From positions 8,171,072 to 8,235,071 of the forward strand of contig CM026566.1 in NCBI GenBank assembly GCA_015143295.1: a stretch of 64,000 nt of DNA, in the 5' to 3' direction. The first letter of the stretch is position 1. Each line of letters starts with the position of its first letter. The notes below the pieces were generated by a model. The model was not told the DNA's origin. It made no database searches and saw nothing but the letters and a program-made list of their open reading frames with translations. Of the stretch, positions 46,401 through 59,200 are shown one piece after another. Position numbers and translations under genes: made by a program. This stretch comes from Tetracentron sinense (lineage: Eukaryota > Streptophyta > Magnoliopsida > Trochodendrales > Trochodendraceae).

Positions 46401-49400
46401 TTGGACTAATTGCCACTTTGGAATTTGGTGGTGCTGGCACTTACGGAGAAGATCTTTGAATCTTTCCCAAGTTTCATGAAATAGCTCCCCATTAATTAGA
46501 GCAAAGCTCGTGATGGTTCACCTAATCAGGTTGGTTTTTCCTATGGGAAAGAATTTCTTCAGAAATTCTTGCTGGAGTTAAGCCCATGTCTCAATAGAAT
46601 TGGCCTCTAAAGAATTAAGTCGATACTTGGCTTTGTCTTTTAGGGAGAAAGGGAAGAGGGCAATCTAAGGGCGTCATCCGAAAATCCTTGCAGCTTAAAT
46701 GTGGTGCAGATCTCATGAAATTCGTCAAGATGCTTATAGGAATCTTCATTATTATGTCCATGGTAGGATGGTACCATCTGAATAAAACTGGACTTAATCT
46801 CATAGTGGGCTGCTGATGTTTTTGGCAGCCGGATGCAGTAGGGGGAAAAATATGTAGAAGGAGGAAAATACTCCTTCAATGATTTGATGGGATCACGTTC
46901 TTCCGCTATGTTAGGGAAATGAATAGCTTCTAGGTTCGCTCTAGGGATGGTAGAAACCTTAGTTTCTGACTTTGATTGGAATAAGGCTGAAGCCTTGAGG
47001 AACCTAGCAGTATGCTCTAACTCTGAATCAAAAAGGGAAATAGATCTGGATTACAGGACCTCCTACTGTGCATACACCCTATGGAAATCCTTTATATTTG
47101 ACAGACACCAAATTGAAATAAATATCTACTTAAAGAAGTAAATATTTACAAAGCTCTCCTGTTTTCCAGATCTTGAGCAAGTTTTTGCAGTTTGAGCGAT
47201 TTGGTACCTGAAAACACAAATATTTCAAATTAAATAAAAAAATATTTTTGGATTTTTATATGATTAATTTGAAGTTAATCTATTAAATTAACAACTAGAC
47301 TGTTCCAGCAATCCACGGCAACAACACCAAAAATTGGTCGTTACGCAATTTAATTATTCCTTATAGTAATAATTCTGTACAATAGTACTAGTAAGGGTGT
47401 CGAACCTCTGAGGACTGTGTTGATTTCGTTGCCTATTATCAAGATTAATTTTAAATTAATGATTGAGAAGAATTGATTTTCAATGAATTAAACTAAAACA
47501 ATTGTTTAAACTAATGGTGACTTCTAAATTAATTATCAATTATTGGGTTTTTAAATTCTTTGGAGAGAAGATCTAGGGTGTTCAAATCCCTCTAATCTCA
47601 TAACTAATCTCATTCTAAATTTATTTAGACCTCTTGATTTGCAAACATTATAATGAGAGTGACAACACATCCCCTCTCCACTGATCAAGAAAGATACAAG
47701 AGATCAAATTTTAGGCATATCGTATCTTCGGTTAGCACGAGTGATATACATTAAACTAAGGTAGTATGATTACTCGTCTTCCCTTAGCATAAAATATCTT
47801 AGGATATAATTTCTTGATATATTAAAATCATTGCATAAAACTTATATCAAAATTCTAACGAAAATTAACACAAGTGGTTACAATTTCAATTTCCTAACAC
47901 CTAAAACAAGGATTACAATTCAATTGAAATCAAATTTAATTCAAATAAATCTAGTTGTTAAAACAACCCTCTCATCATGCAATCAATGTCATACAAATAA
48001 GAAATCCAAGTAAAAACAAAGAATGACACAATTACTTGGCTAGGGTTTCATCGAAACCCTAGAATGGAAAGCTAATTCATCGCGAGGGAGAAGCACGTCG
48101 TCGTCTTCATAGACAAAAACGAAGAGGTTCATAGACAAAAACGAAGAACTCATCCTCTGGCTTCCTTGATCTCTAGAGTTTTTCTTCTTCAATTCTCAAA
48201 ATCTCTACTTCTTTTTGGCCAAAGAGTATTCTATTTATAGAGAGAGGGAGGAGCATTCGGATTAGGGTTTGTAAACCTATTAGGACTTTAAGTCCCCTTT
48301 TTCGGATACTCTTTACAAGGCAAAAATGCCGATTGCGATCGATCTCACAACAGCTGCGATCGATCGCACACAGTGAAAACTTTCCAGTGGCTCTCTGCCT
48401 TATTTGCAATCCATCATAGTTTCTTCATCTATCGCAGCATAACCTGAAAATGATAAAAACAACCAGCACCGTAAAATAGTTTAAAATTGAACTCTAAGGA
48501 ACTAACAAGTTTAGTTTGAGGTTCATAAATGTGTAACAATTAGCACCGATCACTTTCCTTTCCTTCATTTTTGACCAATCAAAAGGTCATTTTCAGTTCA
48601 AACCCATGTCGGACTCATTAAAGCACCCGCCTTAGAATCTGCATAATGTGTCTGTACATACCAGTTTTGATAAAGAAGCTTCTGTGCGGACGATTCAACA
48701 TTTCATAGCATATGAACAATTGTAATCCTTTATAGCAATTCAATAGTATGTATGGCAGATATCTTGGATTCAAAAGTTGCGATACCTTTGCATAAATGAA
48801 GGTCTAGATTAAGGTTCTTCTTCTCGTGGTTGAAATGAATCAAACAGATGTTGCTCATTAGTTTGCACCCAATTTATCAAATACTGGTGGCTAAAGTTAT
48901 TTATTTATTGATCTGTTTACTCTGTGCAGCATTGTGGCTTACCCGACATTGAAGAATTTGCATATGCAAAGGCAATTGGATCTGCTCAGAAGAGTAAGGT
49001 CCTCTCCTTTGACATGATATCCTATGACATTTCGACAAACTTATTGGATATAAATCCGAATTGAACTGTCAAAATTGCAGTTTCATGTACAGTATACCGT
49101 ATATGATCTATTTTTACAAATTTTACACTGATATATGTTCAGTTCGTAGTTTGTTGATGTGTTATTTTCCCAGTCGTAGTTAACCACTTTGTGTTGAAAC
49201 CTTGAGGTTTCTTGTTACTTCCCAGCTTATTGACCAAAAGAAACTGTTGTTTAATGTTTTTGTTTCTTTGTGAAAGTTCAAAAAGCAAAGTTCTGGAAAC
49301 TTTCCCAAAATCATGAGAAAGTCAACCCCACTTAGTCAAATGAATCAATGTAGTTATTCAGTGGTAAAGGGAAAGAGGAGAAGAGTGGAACTGGAGACAG

Positions 49401-50194
49401 ACTTACCATTAAGTTTATTATCGCATTCGGGGAGTAAAGATGGAAGAAATCTCAGGAAGGCAGAAAGGATGATATTCCTGCCCGCAGTTGTTATCTTTGG
49501 AATTATGTGCTGGGCTTCTACTTCTGAAAATGTTGGAGAGTTTTTGAAACTTGTCACTTGAATTAAGCCAATCCTAATCAACTTCAAGATATAAGTCGAC
49601 CCTGTGTGCATGTTTCTTTTAAAAAAAAATTAAAATCAAGTTCTGGTTCATGGGTCAGTTTCCTTGTCTAATGATTTTTTTTCTCATTTTACTCGAGAGT
49701 TTTATACATAGGCTTTACACTTTAACCAATGTTGCATAGTCAAGTAAGAGTTGCAGAGTCTGAACCCAGTGTGTGCTCCCTCTCAGCGAATTTAAAAAAT
49801 ATGACTAATAAATTATTTAGGATATTTTATTTAGTCTTAAAGACAATTTTTATATAGGTGTATACTGTAGAATCTGTTAAATAATACGGTATATGATGTG
49901 ACATATATTTAGAGATATGAGCATCTTCAAAAGAAATGCTGTCGACTTCCATAAAGCAAAATATATCTATCATTAGGACAGGACTTAAGTTAATGAGCGT
50001 TTATGTTAATACGCAAGTCGAAATAGAAAACAAAAGGGAAAAAAAAGATTTCATGAATCTGTGTGAGTGTCAGGATATGAGAACCACGTAGCATGTACAT
50101 AAGAATCTATGCAACTAGGGCTTGCATGGTTTTACTATTATTTATCTTAAGTGCTACAGTGCTCCTATGATGACGTGCATGCATGTGAGCTTTG

Positions 50195-50238
<44 letters not shown>

Positions 50239-53200
50239 CCTGTAAGAGTTTTGTATCTTGCCATAGATGTCTCTTTAATCTCTTGATTATTTTCACTCCT
50301 GGTCTACTACTGAAATTTTTGGATGAAATTGGCTCTGCAGGACAGACAAAATCCACCACCAATGTGCGTCAACTGGGTAGTGAGGTTTGTTTACCTGTCG
50401 GGCCAAAAGGTATCTGGAGAAGCACTAAGATGTTTTGTAAGGGTCTTTATTTAAAACTAGTAAATGAAGGAGAGAAGGGTTTGGCAAGGTCAAACATGCA
50501 CTTGTACCTATTTTCACACATAAAGATGGTTTTAGAAGTTGATTCTCTTAATGCCCTTCGATGAGAAAATTGACAATATTAAAATGGCACGCAGGGGATA
50601 GCTAAACCCAAATACCTAAACAATTTCTGCAAGTGAAACCTGTCTAATCTCATGGGCAATGTAGTCTCAATTGTCCCAGACTGAGACTAAGTTGCCCATG
50701 AGATTAGACAGGTTTCACTTGTAGAAATTGTTTAGGCATTTGGGTTTAGCTATCCCCTGCATGCCATTTTATTGTCAATTTTCTCATCTTGATTGTACAC
50801 ACTACACAGAGAAGCATTGTGGGGGTTCAGGAGTTCGGGAAAAATTATCTGGCTTCACTTGTACGATTTCTAAACTGAAAAATTGGCCAGATTGTATGAT
50901 CTTTGACATCCAACTTGTCTCATTCTTTCCTTGTGTAAAAGTAAGAAGTTGCATCTCTGTTGTGCCTTGGCATGCATGTTAGTGGGTCAAGATCCAATAA
51001 CTCATTTGTTGTTGGGGATCTCCTAGACCCAAAATTGACCTGATCAGATAAACAATTCGATCTATATCATTCTTTTGGGTTATGAAAAAGGTTACAAAGT
51101 CCAGAAACGTACTAAATGGATAGCTACTATCATTTGAACAGGTGGATTATTCTAGGAGGTTACTCAGGTATGATCCATAAGTGCCCATCCCCCACCCCAC
51201 CCCATCTTTTATGTGATGTATAAGGCACAGGTAGGGAGAGTGACTTTATCATGTTCTATCTTGATGCAAATATTCCTCATATGAACAAAAAAGACCGCTT
51301 TGCTACTTTGACTTTGTTTTGAAGGATCAATTTCCGCTCTATCGTCAAAGAGGAAATTTAAACAATGCATTTCACCTGATACAGCGGAATCACCTGCTAA
51401 TTGGGAAAAAGTCCTTGAAGGGATTCGTAGAATGAGGTCTTGTGAAGATGCACCAGTAGACACTATGGGATGTGAGAAAGCTGGCAGCGTTTTACCACCA
51501 AAGGTAATAACCCTTTCAATTTTGTGAAGGGTAGATTTGGCATAGATTAGAACCGTTAGGTCAGTGAAGTTCTTTTCAGTGGTTGTTTTTTTGGGTTAGT
51601 GTCATTGTTAAATTGGATGCAAGCTCTAATTAGGTCATTTTTTGAAAATTCCCATGCTTCAAATGTGTTAAGACACGAGTGTTAAACACTTAGCAATCTT
51701 TAATAACCACAATTTATATATTCCACTGTCTTCAGCTACAGTTGTACATTATTTATATCTCTATTTGTAGAAGATGCAACTTGTCACATTTCATATGTTC
51801 ACACACACACACATGTAGAATAGTCAAACTAACTTATCTACCAAAGAAGGAGCCACTTTATGTTAATGTTTATGAAATAAAAAAACTTTAAATCAGCATT
51901 TTAATGAAGCAATAATGGGGTTATGATGGTTTCTTTGCCATCCACACAAGAAATGTGTAATAGAGTCCAATGAAAAGAATTTCTTGTGCACACTAAATGA
52001 AGTAGGAGACTTCAAACAAAAACAAGAAGAATGATGCGGTTCACCCACAACCATATCTAATGACTCCATTCTTCCTATAAATGGGTATTTCGTGGATCCT
52101 TGTCCTTGAATCTACATAATGATACAATTGGGACACTAAGGATTATACTTAGGGTAAATTACACTCACCTCCCCTGAGGTTTGGTGAAATTTCAGAATCC
52201 TCCCCTCTAATATCTGAAATTACACTGCCCTCCCCTGTCAGACTCTTAATATTAACACTGTTAACTAAAGTTACCCTTTTCCCATTTTACCCCTATTTCT
52301 TGATTGAGGAAACACGTCTTTACTGTTTGAAAGCTCAGCCAAAGAAAAACATAAACTCCCAAGCCGCCACGTGTCCCTTTTAATACCCACTAACTATGAT
52401 TAAGATTTATTCACCCCTAGGGTTTATCCATCTAACCTTAGTTTTAGGGAAAAAATAACCTTAGGTTGGTCATGCTTAACCGCAATTAAAGAGGGCTCTA
52501 CAAGCCACCATGTGTCCCTTTTAACTCCACTAACTGTGGTTAAGATTCACTCATCCCTAGGATTCATTAATCTAACCTTGGTTATAAGAAAATAAAAATA
52601 TTAATCTTAGGTTAATTATGTTTAACCACAGTTAAAGGATCTCTATAAGATGCCACGTGTCCCTTTTAACACCCACTAACTATGGTTAAAACTTACTCAC
52701 CCTTAGGGTTCATCCATCAAACCTTGGTTTTTAGAAAAAAAAAGCTTAGGTTGCTTATGCTTAACCACAATTAAAGGAGCTCTACAAGCCGCCATGTGTC
52801 TCCTTTAACGCCCACTAACTATGGTAAAAAATCACTCACCCCTAGGATTCATCCATTTAACCTTGATTTTTAGAAAAAAAAAACCTTAGGTTGATTATGC
52901 TTAGCCACAATTAAAGGGGGCTCTACAAGCGCCACATGTCCCCTTTAACACCCACTAATTGTGCTTAAGATTCACTTACCTCTAGGATTAATCCATCTAA
53001 CCTTGCTTTTAAGAAAAATTATAAAAATACTAACCTTAGGTTAATTATGTTTAACCACAGTTAAAGGATCTCTATAAGTCGCTATGTGTCCCTTTTAATA
53101 CCCACTAACTATGGTTAAGATTCACTCACCCCTAGAGTTCATCTTTCTAATATTGGTTTTTAGAAAAAATATATATATATACTTGATTTTGGAAATATAT

Positions 53201-56200
53201 ATTAACCTTAAGTTGATATTATTAACCTTGGTTAGAAACCAATTATCATTTATTTTATTGAATTAACTAACCTTTTGTTGAAAAAGGGTAATTTAGACAT
53301 TTTAAAATGTTTAAATGATGATATCATCAAAGTCCATCCATAAAGTAACGGTAAACTTAAGGGAAGGGACTATCTGTTACAGATAACCAAAGTTGAGGGG
53401 AGGGCAGGGTAATTTCAAAAACTAGAGGGGAGGTTTATGAAATTTCGCCAAACCTCAAGGGAGGTGACTGTAATTTACCCTTATACTTATGGTGTTGCAG
53501 TAGCAACCACCTATCATGACACTTTTTCTTTGTGCAAAATCCATCTAGGGTGAATTTGGGTGGGTGGGCGGGTGGGGGTTAGGCAAACCCCTATCCGTTT
53601 ATTAAAAAAATTAGAGTGGATCAACTATGAGAAAGGGGATGGGGACCTTTATCCCCTACATAACAAATTAGAAAATGAAGCAGGAAATCCTCATGATTTT
53701 TACCTAGGACATACAAATCTAGCTCCATAAAAAGATATTATGGTGCCAAATCTTTTTAATCGTAGGAATGGTGAATAGTTTGGCTCATAGTTACCGGATC
53801 AAGAAGTGAAAATGAGAAGCGAAGCAGGAAACGAGGCTTAAAATATCATTGGAAAACAAGAAGACCGAAATGAGGCAAGAGTGCCTCATTCCAATTATAT
53901 TCTTATAGGTAGTCATACCTTAGATTTTGCCTCACATTAGATATATGTGAAGTGGAAATAAAAATCGCCAAAACCGATATGAAATGAGTGATACTTATAG
54001 GTTTTGGTAGCCCCCTGTACAATATTCATACTAATACGAAACGGGCGATACGTATCAATTATTAGGTATTTATGTTGTAGTTCATTGTGTAATTGTAATT
54101 GTGTTTGCTACTTTGTCTTTAATTCACTTTTATGATGACTTTATATTTGGTAAATTTGGTTTTCATGACACATTTATTTTTTGAAATTTTAATTTATTTA
54201 TTTAATAAAGAATTATATGTATCGTCCGAAACCGATACGTATAGGTTTCGGTGGGAGTTGGGACCGATACCATCCCCTAAAACTGTGTTTTTAATCCTTG
54301 ATGTGGAGAATTAGATGTCTTAGGTTTTAATTTAATGATACTTTGAAAGCATCTACACCCTAGGATTTAGACTCGGGTATATGCCATAATGTCCCACATA
54401 CATAGCTCTCTTTGACCACTAAATGAGACGTGATCTGGGAAACGAACTTCCTGAGAAGCAAGTATCTAACCTTGTACATATCTTCTATGCAACTATGGTT
54501 CGGATTCCTATTTTCTAGAGGAATCTTAGAGATTGTGAGATTGGGAATGTGTCTCTCTTCTGGATCTATTGAGGAAGTCCAAAATCAATCCAGATATTGA
54601 AGATAGGCAGATATGGAAATGAATGCAAGAAGCGTGTTCACAATTAATTTCTACAGTTTCTTATGTGATTAAAAAAAGGTTTGGGATCTAATACAAAATC
54701 TTCATCTAAAAATATTTGGAAGCTTCACATCCTTCCGAAGGTACAAACATATTGTGTGGATGGCGACACGTTGGACATCCTTACAGTAGATCACTTGAGG
54801 AACCGAGAGATGATGATCCATAATAGATGTATCATGAGCAGGCAGAGGAGAATGTTCATCACCTACTCTTACATTTTTACCCATGGGTGTGGAGTGTGGA
54901 CAGTTTGGAATTTCGTCTTTTCCTTTTTTGGTGTTTCTTGGGCTTCTCCTTATGAGGGAAGGGAGATTTTTCTTGCATAGCTAGAGAGATTCTTCGGCTG
55001 TAGGGGTAATATTCTGTGTAATATGTTTCTTGCGGCAATATTTAGGGGGGTCTGTGGAAAGAAAGACTATAATTTTTTTTTGATCGGTAATGGAAAGACT
55101 ATAATTTTTTATGAGGTTTATTCTTTTATACCCAAGTTTTGTTCTACTATAGGTTGGTGTCTTCAAAGTTGGTATGCACCTTTGCCCGAATTATCAGACA
55201 TTCGGACTCTTGATTGGATGCATAATTGGAATCATTTAATTTTTAGTGACTCTTACACGTCACTTTTTGGTTGGGGAACACCGTTGGTTCTCCTTACCTA
55301 AGTACATTCTCTTTTCTTAATACAATTCTTGTTATTCATAAAAGAAAAAAAGAAACCTGAAACTAATTTGTTTGCACCATACCTAAAAATAAATCCCTTT
55401 AATGAAACTAGGAACAATAGCAAAATCAAGCATAATAGCCGAATCACAAAGATCACAAGCCATATTGGCCAAGTTGTCCGCAACTTTGTTGTTTTTCTGA
55501 ATGTGCAAGTGATGCAAAAGTCTCGTATCTGATTCAGCCTGTACCAAATACCAATTACATTAGGCATGATTGTTAATCGATTTACATGCATTCAACAATA
55601 AATTGGATCACTCTCTATAATGATTTTCTAAATTTCTAAGCTTTCCGATCTTCCAATCTTTCATATGCTAAACAGGTGGAGATATAATGTTGTTGTCTTT
55701 TCTTTCATGTCTGGCAATATTCTTTGAACCTACTGTAGTAGTACTCATTTAAGTGCTAATATATCTTCTTCTGCATTCCAAATTATGAATACGTGTGTAT
55801 GGGATTTCATATGGATGAAGCATGCCATTAGTGTGTAAGTCCTTTTTACCTTTCTATCAGGAAAGAAGATTTGCAGTTCTGGTGTCTGCGCTTCTATCAA
55901 GCCAAACCAAGGATAATGTCACTCATGGCAAGTCCTACTATCACCAATTCTTGAGGATTCAACTCACCATACTATGGAGTCTTTGAGGAAATGTTCCTAA
56001 TTGCCAAGTTGTGGTTCTTTGTTGAGTAAGAGAGGTCTAATTAATATCACTAATAGAATTTCAGGATACTTGGTGCACATGCAGGAAGTCAATTATCTCC
56101 CAGTCAACCTTTAACATGATTCAATGATGACTGCAATCTGCAGTTTTTTTTCCAGACTCTGCTAGATTTATTTATGAATTTTATTCAGGGACCATCTCTA

Positions 56201-59200
56201 TAATTGGATCAGATCAAACTTTCTCATTGTCAAATTACATTGAATTTGGATCTAGGAGTTTTCCTTGGTGGAACTGTGTAACCATGGGTCCTAAGAACCT
56301 GGCGTTGTATGATGTATATCTATATCCTGATGTCGACAGTAGGTGCATTATATAATATCCAGATGATTCGCTTATACACTTCTGCTACTCTGTTCACTTG
56401 CGAAAGTCTTTTAGTATCGCAGGAGCAGTTCAGCGGCTACTTGAAAATGGTCTACTTGCAGCCGAGACCATCAACAATGCCGATGAAGCGACTATCAAGA
56501 GCTTGATTTGCCCAGTATGTTTTCTCTTAGACCATTTGATTGGGTGCCCTAAAAATTTGCAATTGACTTACCTCACTCAAGACTCAATGAAAAAACAGGA
56601 GGGTCTTATTAAAACCTGTCAAAATGTTATGTTTGTAGTGCTATTAGGCTAAAGTTGCTTGGCTATCTCAATTGAAGAGAATTTCTGCAATTCATTTGAT
56701 TAGGTCGGATTTTACTCAAGAAAGGCTGGTAACATGAAGAAAATTGCAAAAATTTGTCTCATGAACTATGAAGGAGACATCCCTGGTTCATTGGAGGAGT
56801 TGTTGTTACTTCCGGGAATAGGTCCTAAGATGGCTCACCTGGTAGGTTTATATAATTTACTTCCATACATTAGAGTATTGCCTAAACTCCTTCAAGTTCT
56901 TGATTGTTGTCTGGTGTAGGTTATGAACGTGGGATGGAACAACGTTCAAGGGATATGTGTAGACACTCATGTGCATCGCATTTGCAATCGGCTTCAATGG
57001 GTATCACGTCCAAGCACAAGACAGGTAGTTTTCTTTATTCTAATGATGATCCTAAGGTACCCATCTTGTAGAACCAAAGGAAGGTCTATCTACTGACCTC
57101 TTCAATACCGTCGGGGCGAAATGCTTAATGGATCACAGTTTAGGATTTATGTGCTGAAAGCTGACCTATAATCAGTTAATTGCAATCTTCCCTCCATAAA
57201 CTGCTCTCTGGAGTCTGGACCGGTTGCTGTTTATTTTCAAATTTTCGATTATAATAACATAGATCCAATGGATCCAATTGCTTTATCGTGTCAATTTCTG
57301 GCATGGAAATATACTAGGCCCATTATATAGGAGATCCCACCCCTCTGCTTGTGCATTATGTATGCCAGTATGAGGTTGGTGTTTGGCTGCAGTGTTAGCT
57401 TTGGTTTAGTCTGACTAACCCAATAAAGTAGCTTAACCTTGTTTAACATGGAGTGGGTTAAGAATAGATTTGCAGTTAATCCAAATTATGTATTTTGTAT
57501 AATTTTTCGGGGTTGAACATTACTCTTGAAAGGTTGTACAGATTTCAATGAATTTGCAATTATAAATACTCATGAACTATGATTCCCTTGATTCACAATG
57601 TATAATTTGAGTCAAACTGAGTCGTGCTTCAGATCGGGCCTATTAAAAATACTAAATTCAAGCCCATACCTGGCCCATTGCCACCCCTAATGCTGAATGA
57701 GGCTAAAAGGACCCTAGTCATCTAGTTCTCAGCTTATGTGTTGTTCATGTCGCATCAAGTGGTAACCCAAAAGTGATGTGAGTCAGGCCGAATGTGAATT
57801 ATGTCTGCAATGCAACCAAGTTGTGATTGGTCTGCATTGATTCTAGGCAAAACAAAGTACGTTATTCCTAAGTCGCAAGATTCAGCCGAGTTGTATAACA
57901 CGAAAACTACACTTAATTTGTGATTTCTCTGAATTCTCAATGTGTCCATAGAATAAAACTCACCGTGTTTATATATGACCAAGTCAAACTTTTGCTAGAC
58001 GAGTCAGTCTGAGTCAACTTGAATTGTCCATTAGTTCTCATCATGACTCATCTGAGTCATATAAGAGTTCCCTAAGTCACAACAGATTTTAACAGGTCCA
58101 TAGTCAGCTTCTGATAAGATTGTGAACCTTGGTCCAGAAATTCAAACTCTTAGTTCTTCTTATACAAGGAAGGGATTACAATATTTGCTAATTCTCTTTC
58201 TCTTTTGCTAGAAAACATCTACTCCTGAGCAAACAAGAGAGTCTTTGCAATTGTGGCTTCCAAAGGAAGAATGGGTTGCAATAAACCCTCTATTGGTACG
58301 AGTAGCTTCTAAATTGAATTTGATTTCTGATGTCTTTGTTTTTTCCATTATGAAATAAAAATTTTATGAGTTAAATGACTGACCAGAGGTGGATCAAGCT
58401 CAACACCTGATATTTGAATTGTACTTCCGTTATCCGTAGCCAGGGGATCTTACAAATCTCGCTAAAGGCACAAGGATACGGATCCCGACTTCACTGTATA
58501 GAGCTTGGTCCACCTGCAATGGATCACATAATATTTCTTCATTTTTACTGTACATTAGATAAACTGCACTGAATTTTCAGCCTATGTAACTTTAATGCCG
58601 AAATTTTGTGTTGGTGTGAGAAAGAAATGAGGTGTCCTACATGTGCTATAGACTATTAGAAGCTATATTACTGTATAGAATTAGTACAAATAAGAATACG
58701 GTATGGAAGAAGGAAATAGATACTTGTAAGGTGGACCCTAAGAAAAATCAACCACTAATCTAGTTGTACTCATGGTGCAAAGGAGGTTGGACTCACCATC
58801 AATTTGGCCCAACCTGGGAGATCTTTCGGGTGAGAACTAACCTGCTGGGATGATTGAATTCCGTTGAGCAGAATATGCCAAATGGCCATCAAACAAGCCG
58901 ATTGTTTGTTATAATCTATCCAATTGCGTTAATTTCTGGCCTAGGAAGTCTTTCAGGCAGGTCATTCCCCAGTTCCCACCCCCTGCTGGTGCAGCATGTC
59001 TCCTGCCATGCAATGCTACTCTCTGCAGTGGGGCCGCTTGATTTATCTCAAGAATCCACTACACATGTAATGGGATTGTAAATAACAGCTAAATGTTAGA
59101 AAATAGTGTAAAGGGTGTGCATAAATCAGCTGAAATAATCAGCTGAAATTTAGAAAAATAAATTAATATCTTATGAAATAATATTGTCTTACATATGATT

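Larger units (their letters stand above)
41393..48552 (-). mobile_element. Non-autonomous Ty3/gypsy element G (gag-protease only)
   Basis: Lies antisense within NTH1 intron 2, with a perfect 5-bp target duplication CTTTC (41388-41392 and 48553-48557). Minus-strand order: 5' LTR 47335-48552, primer-binding site, gag (about 46.9-46.1 kb: [39 protein letters not shown]), a CX2C-type knuckle near 46070 ([14 protein letters not shown]), a linker ([20 protein letters not shown]), aspartic protease remnants ([19 protein letters not shown]) to about 44.3 kb, non-coding sequence, purine tract, and 3' LTR 41393-42593. Reverse transcriptase and integrase were not seen. Gag style and primer site suggest the Athila/Tat group. 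The LTRs differ by about 6 percent, so the insertion is a few million years old. The coding part has several breaks. Confidence 0.85.

Noticed and set aside
49313-49561. 82-codon frame in NTH1 intron 3 as an exon
   Set aside because: NTH1 exons 3 and 4 join in phase without it, and the translation matches no part of the endonuclease III family.
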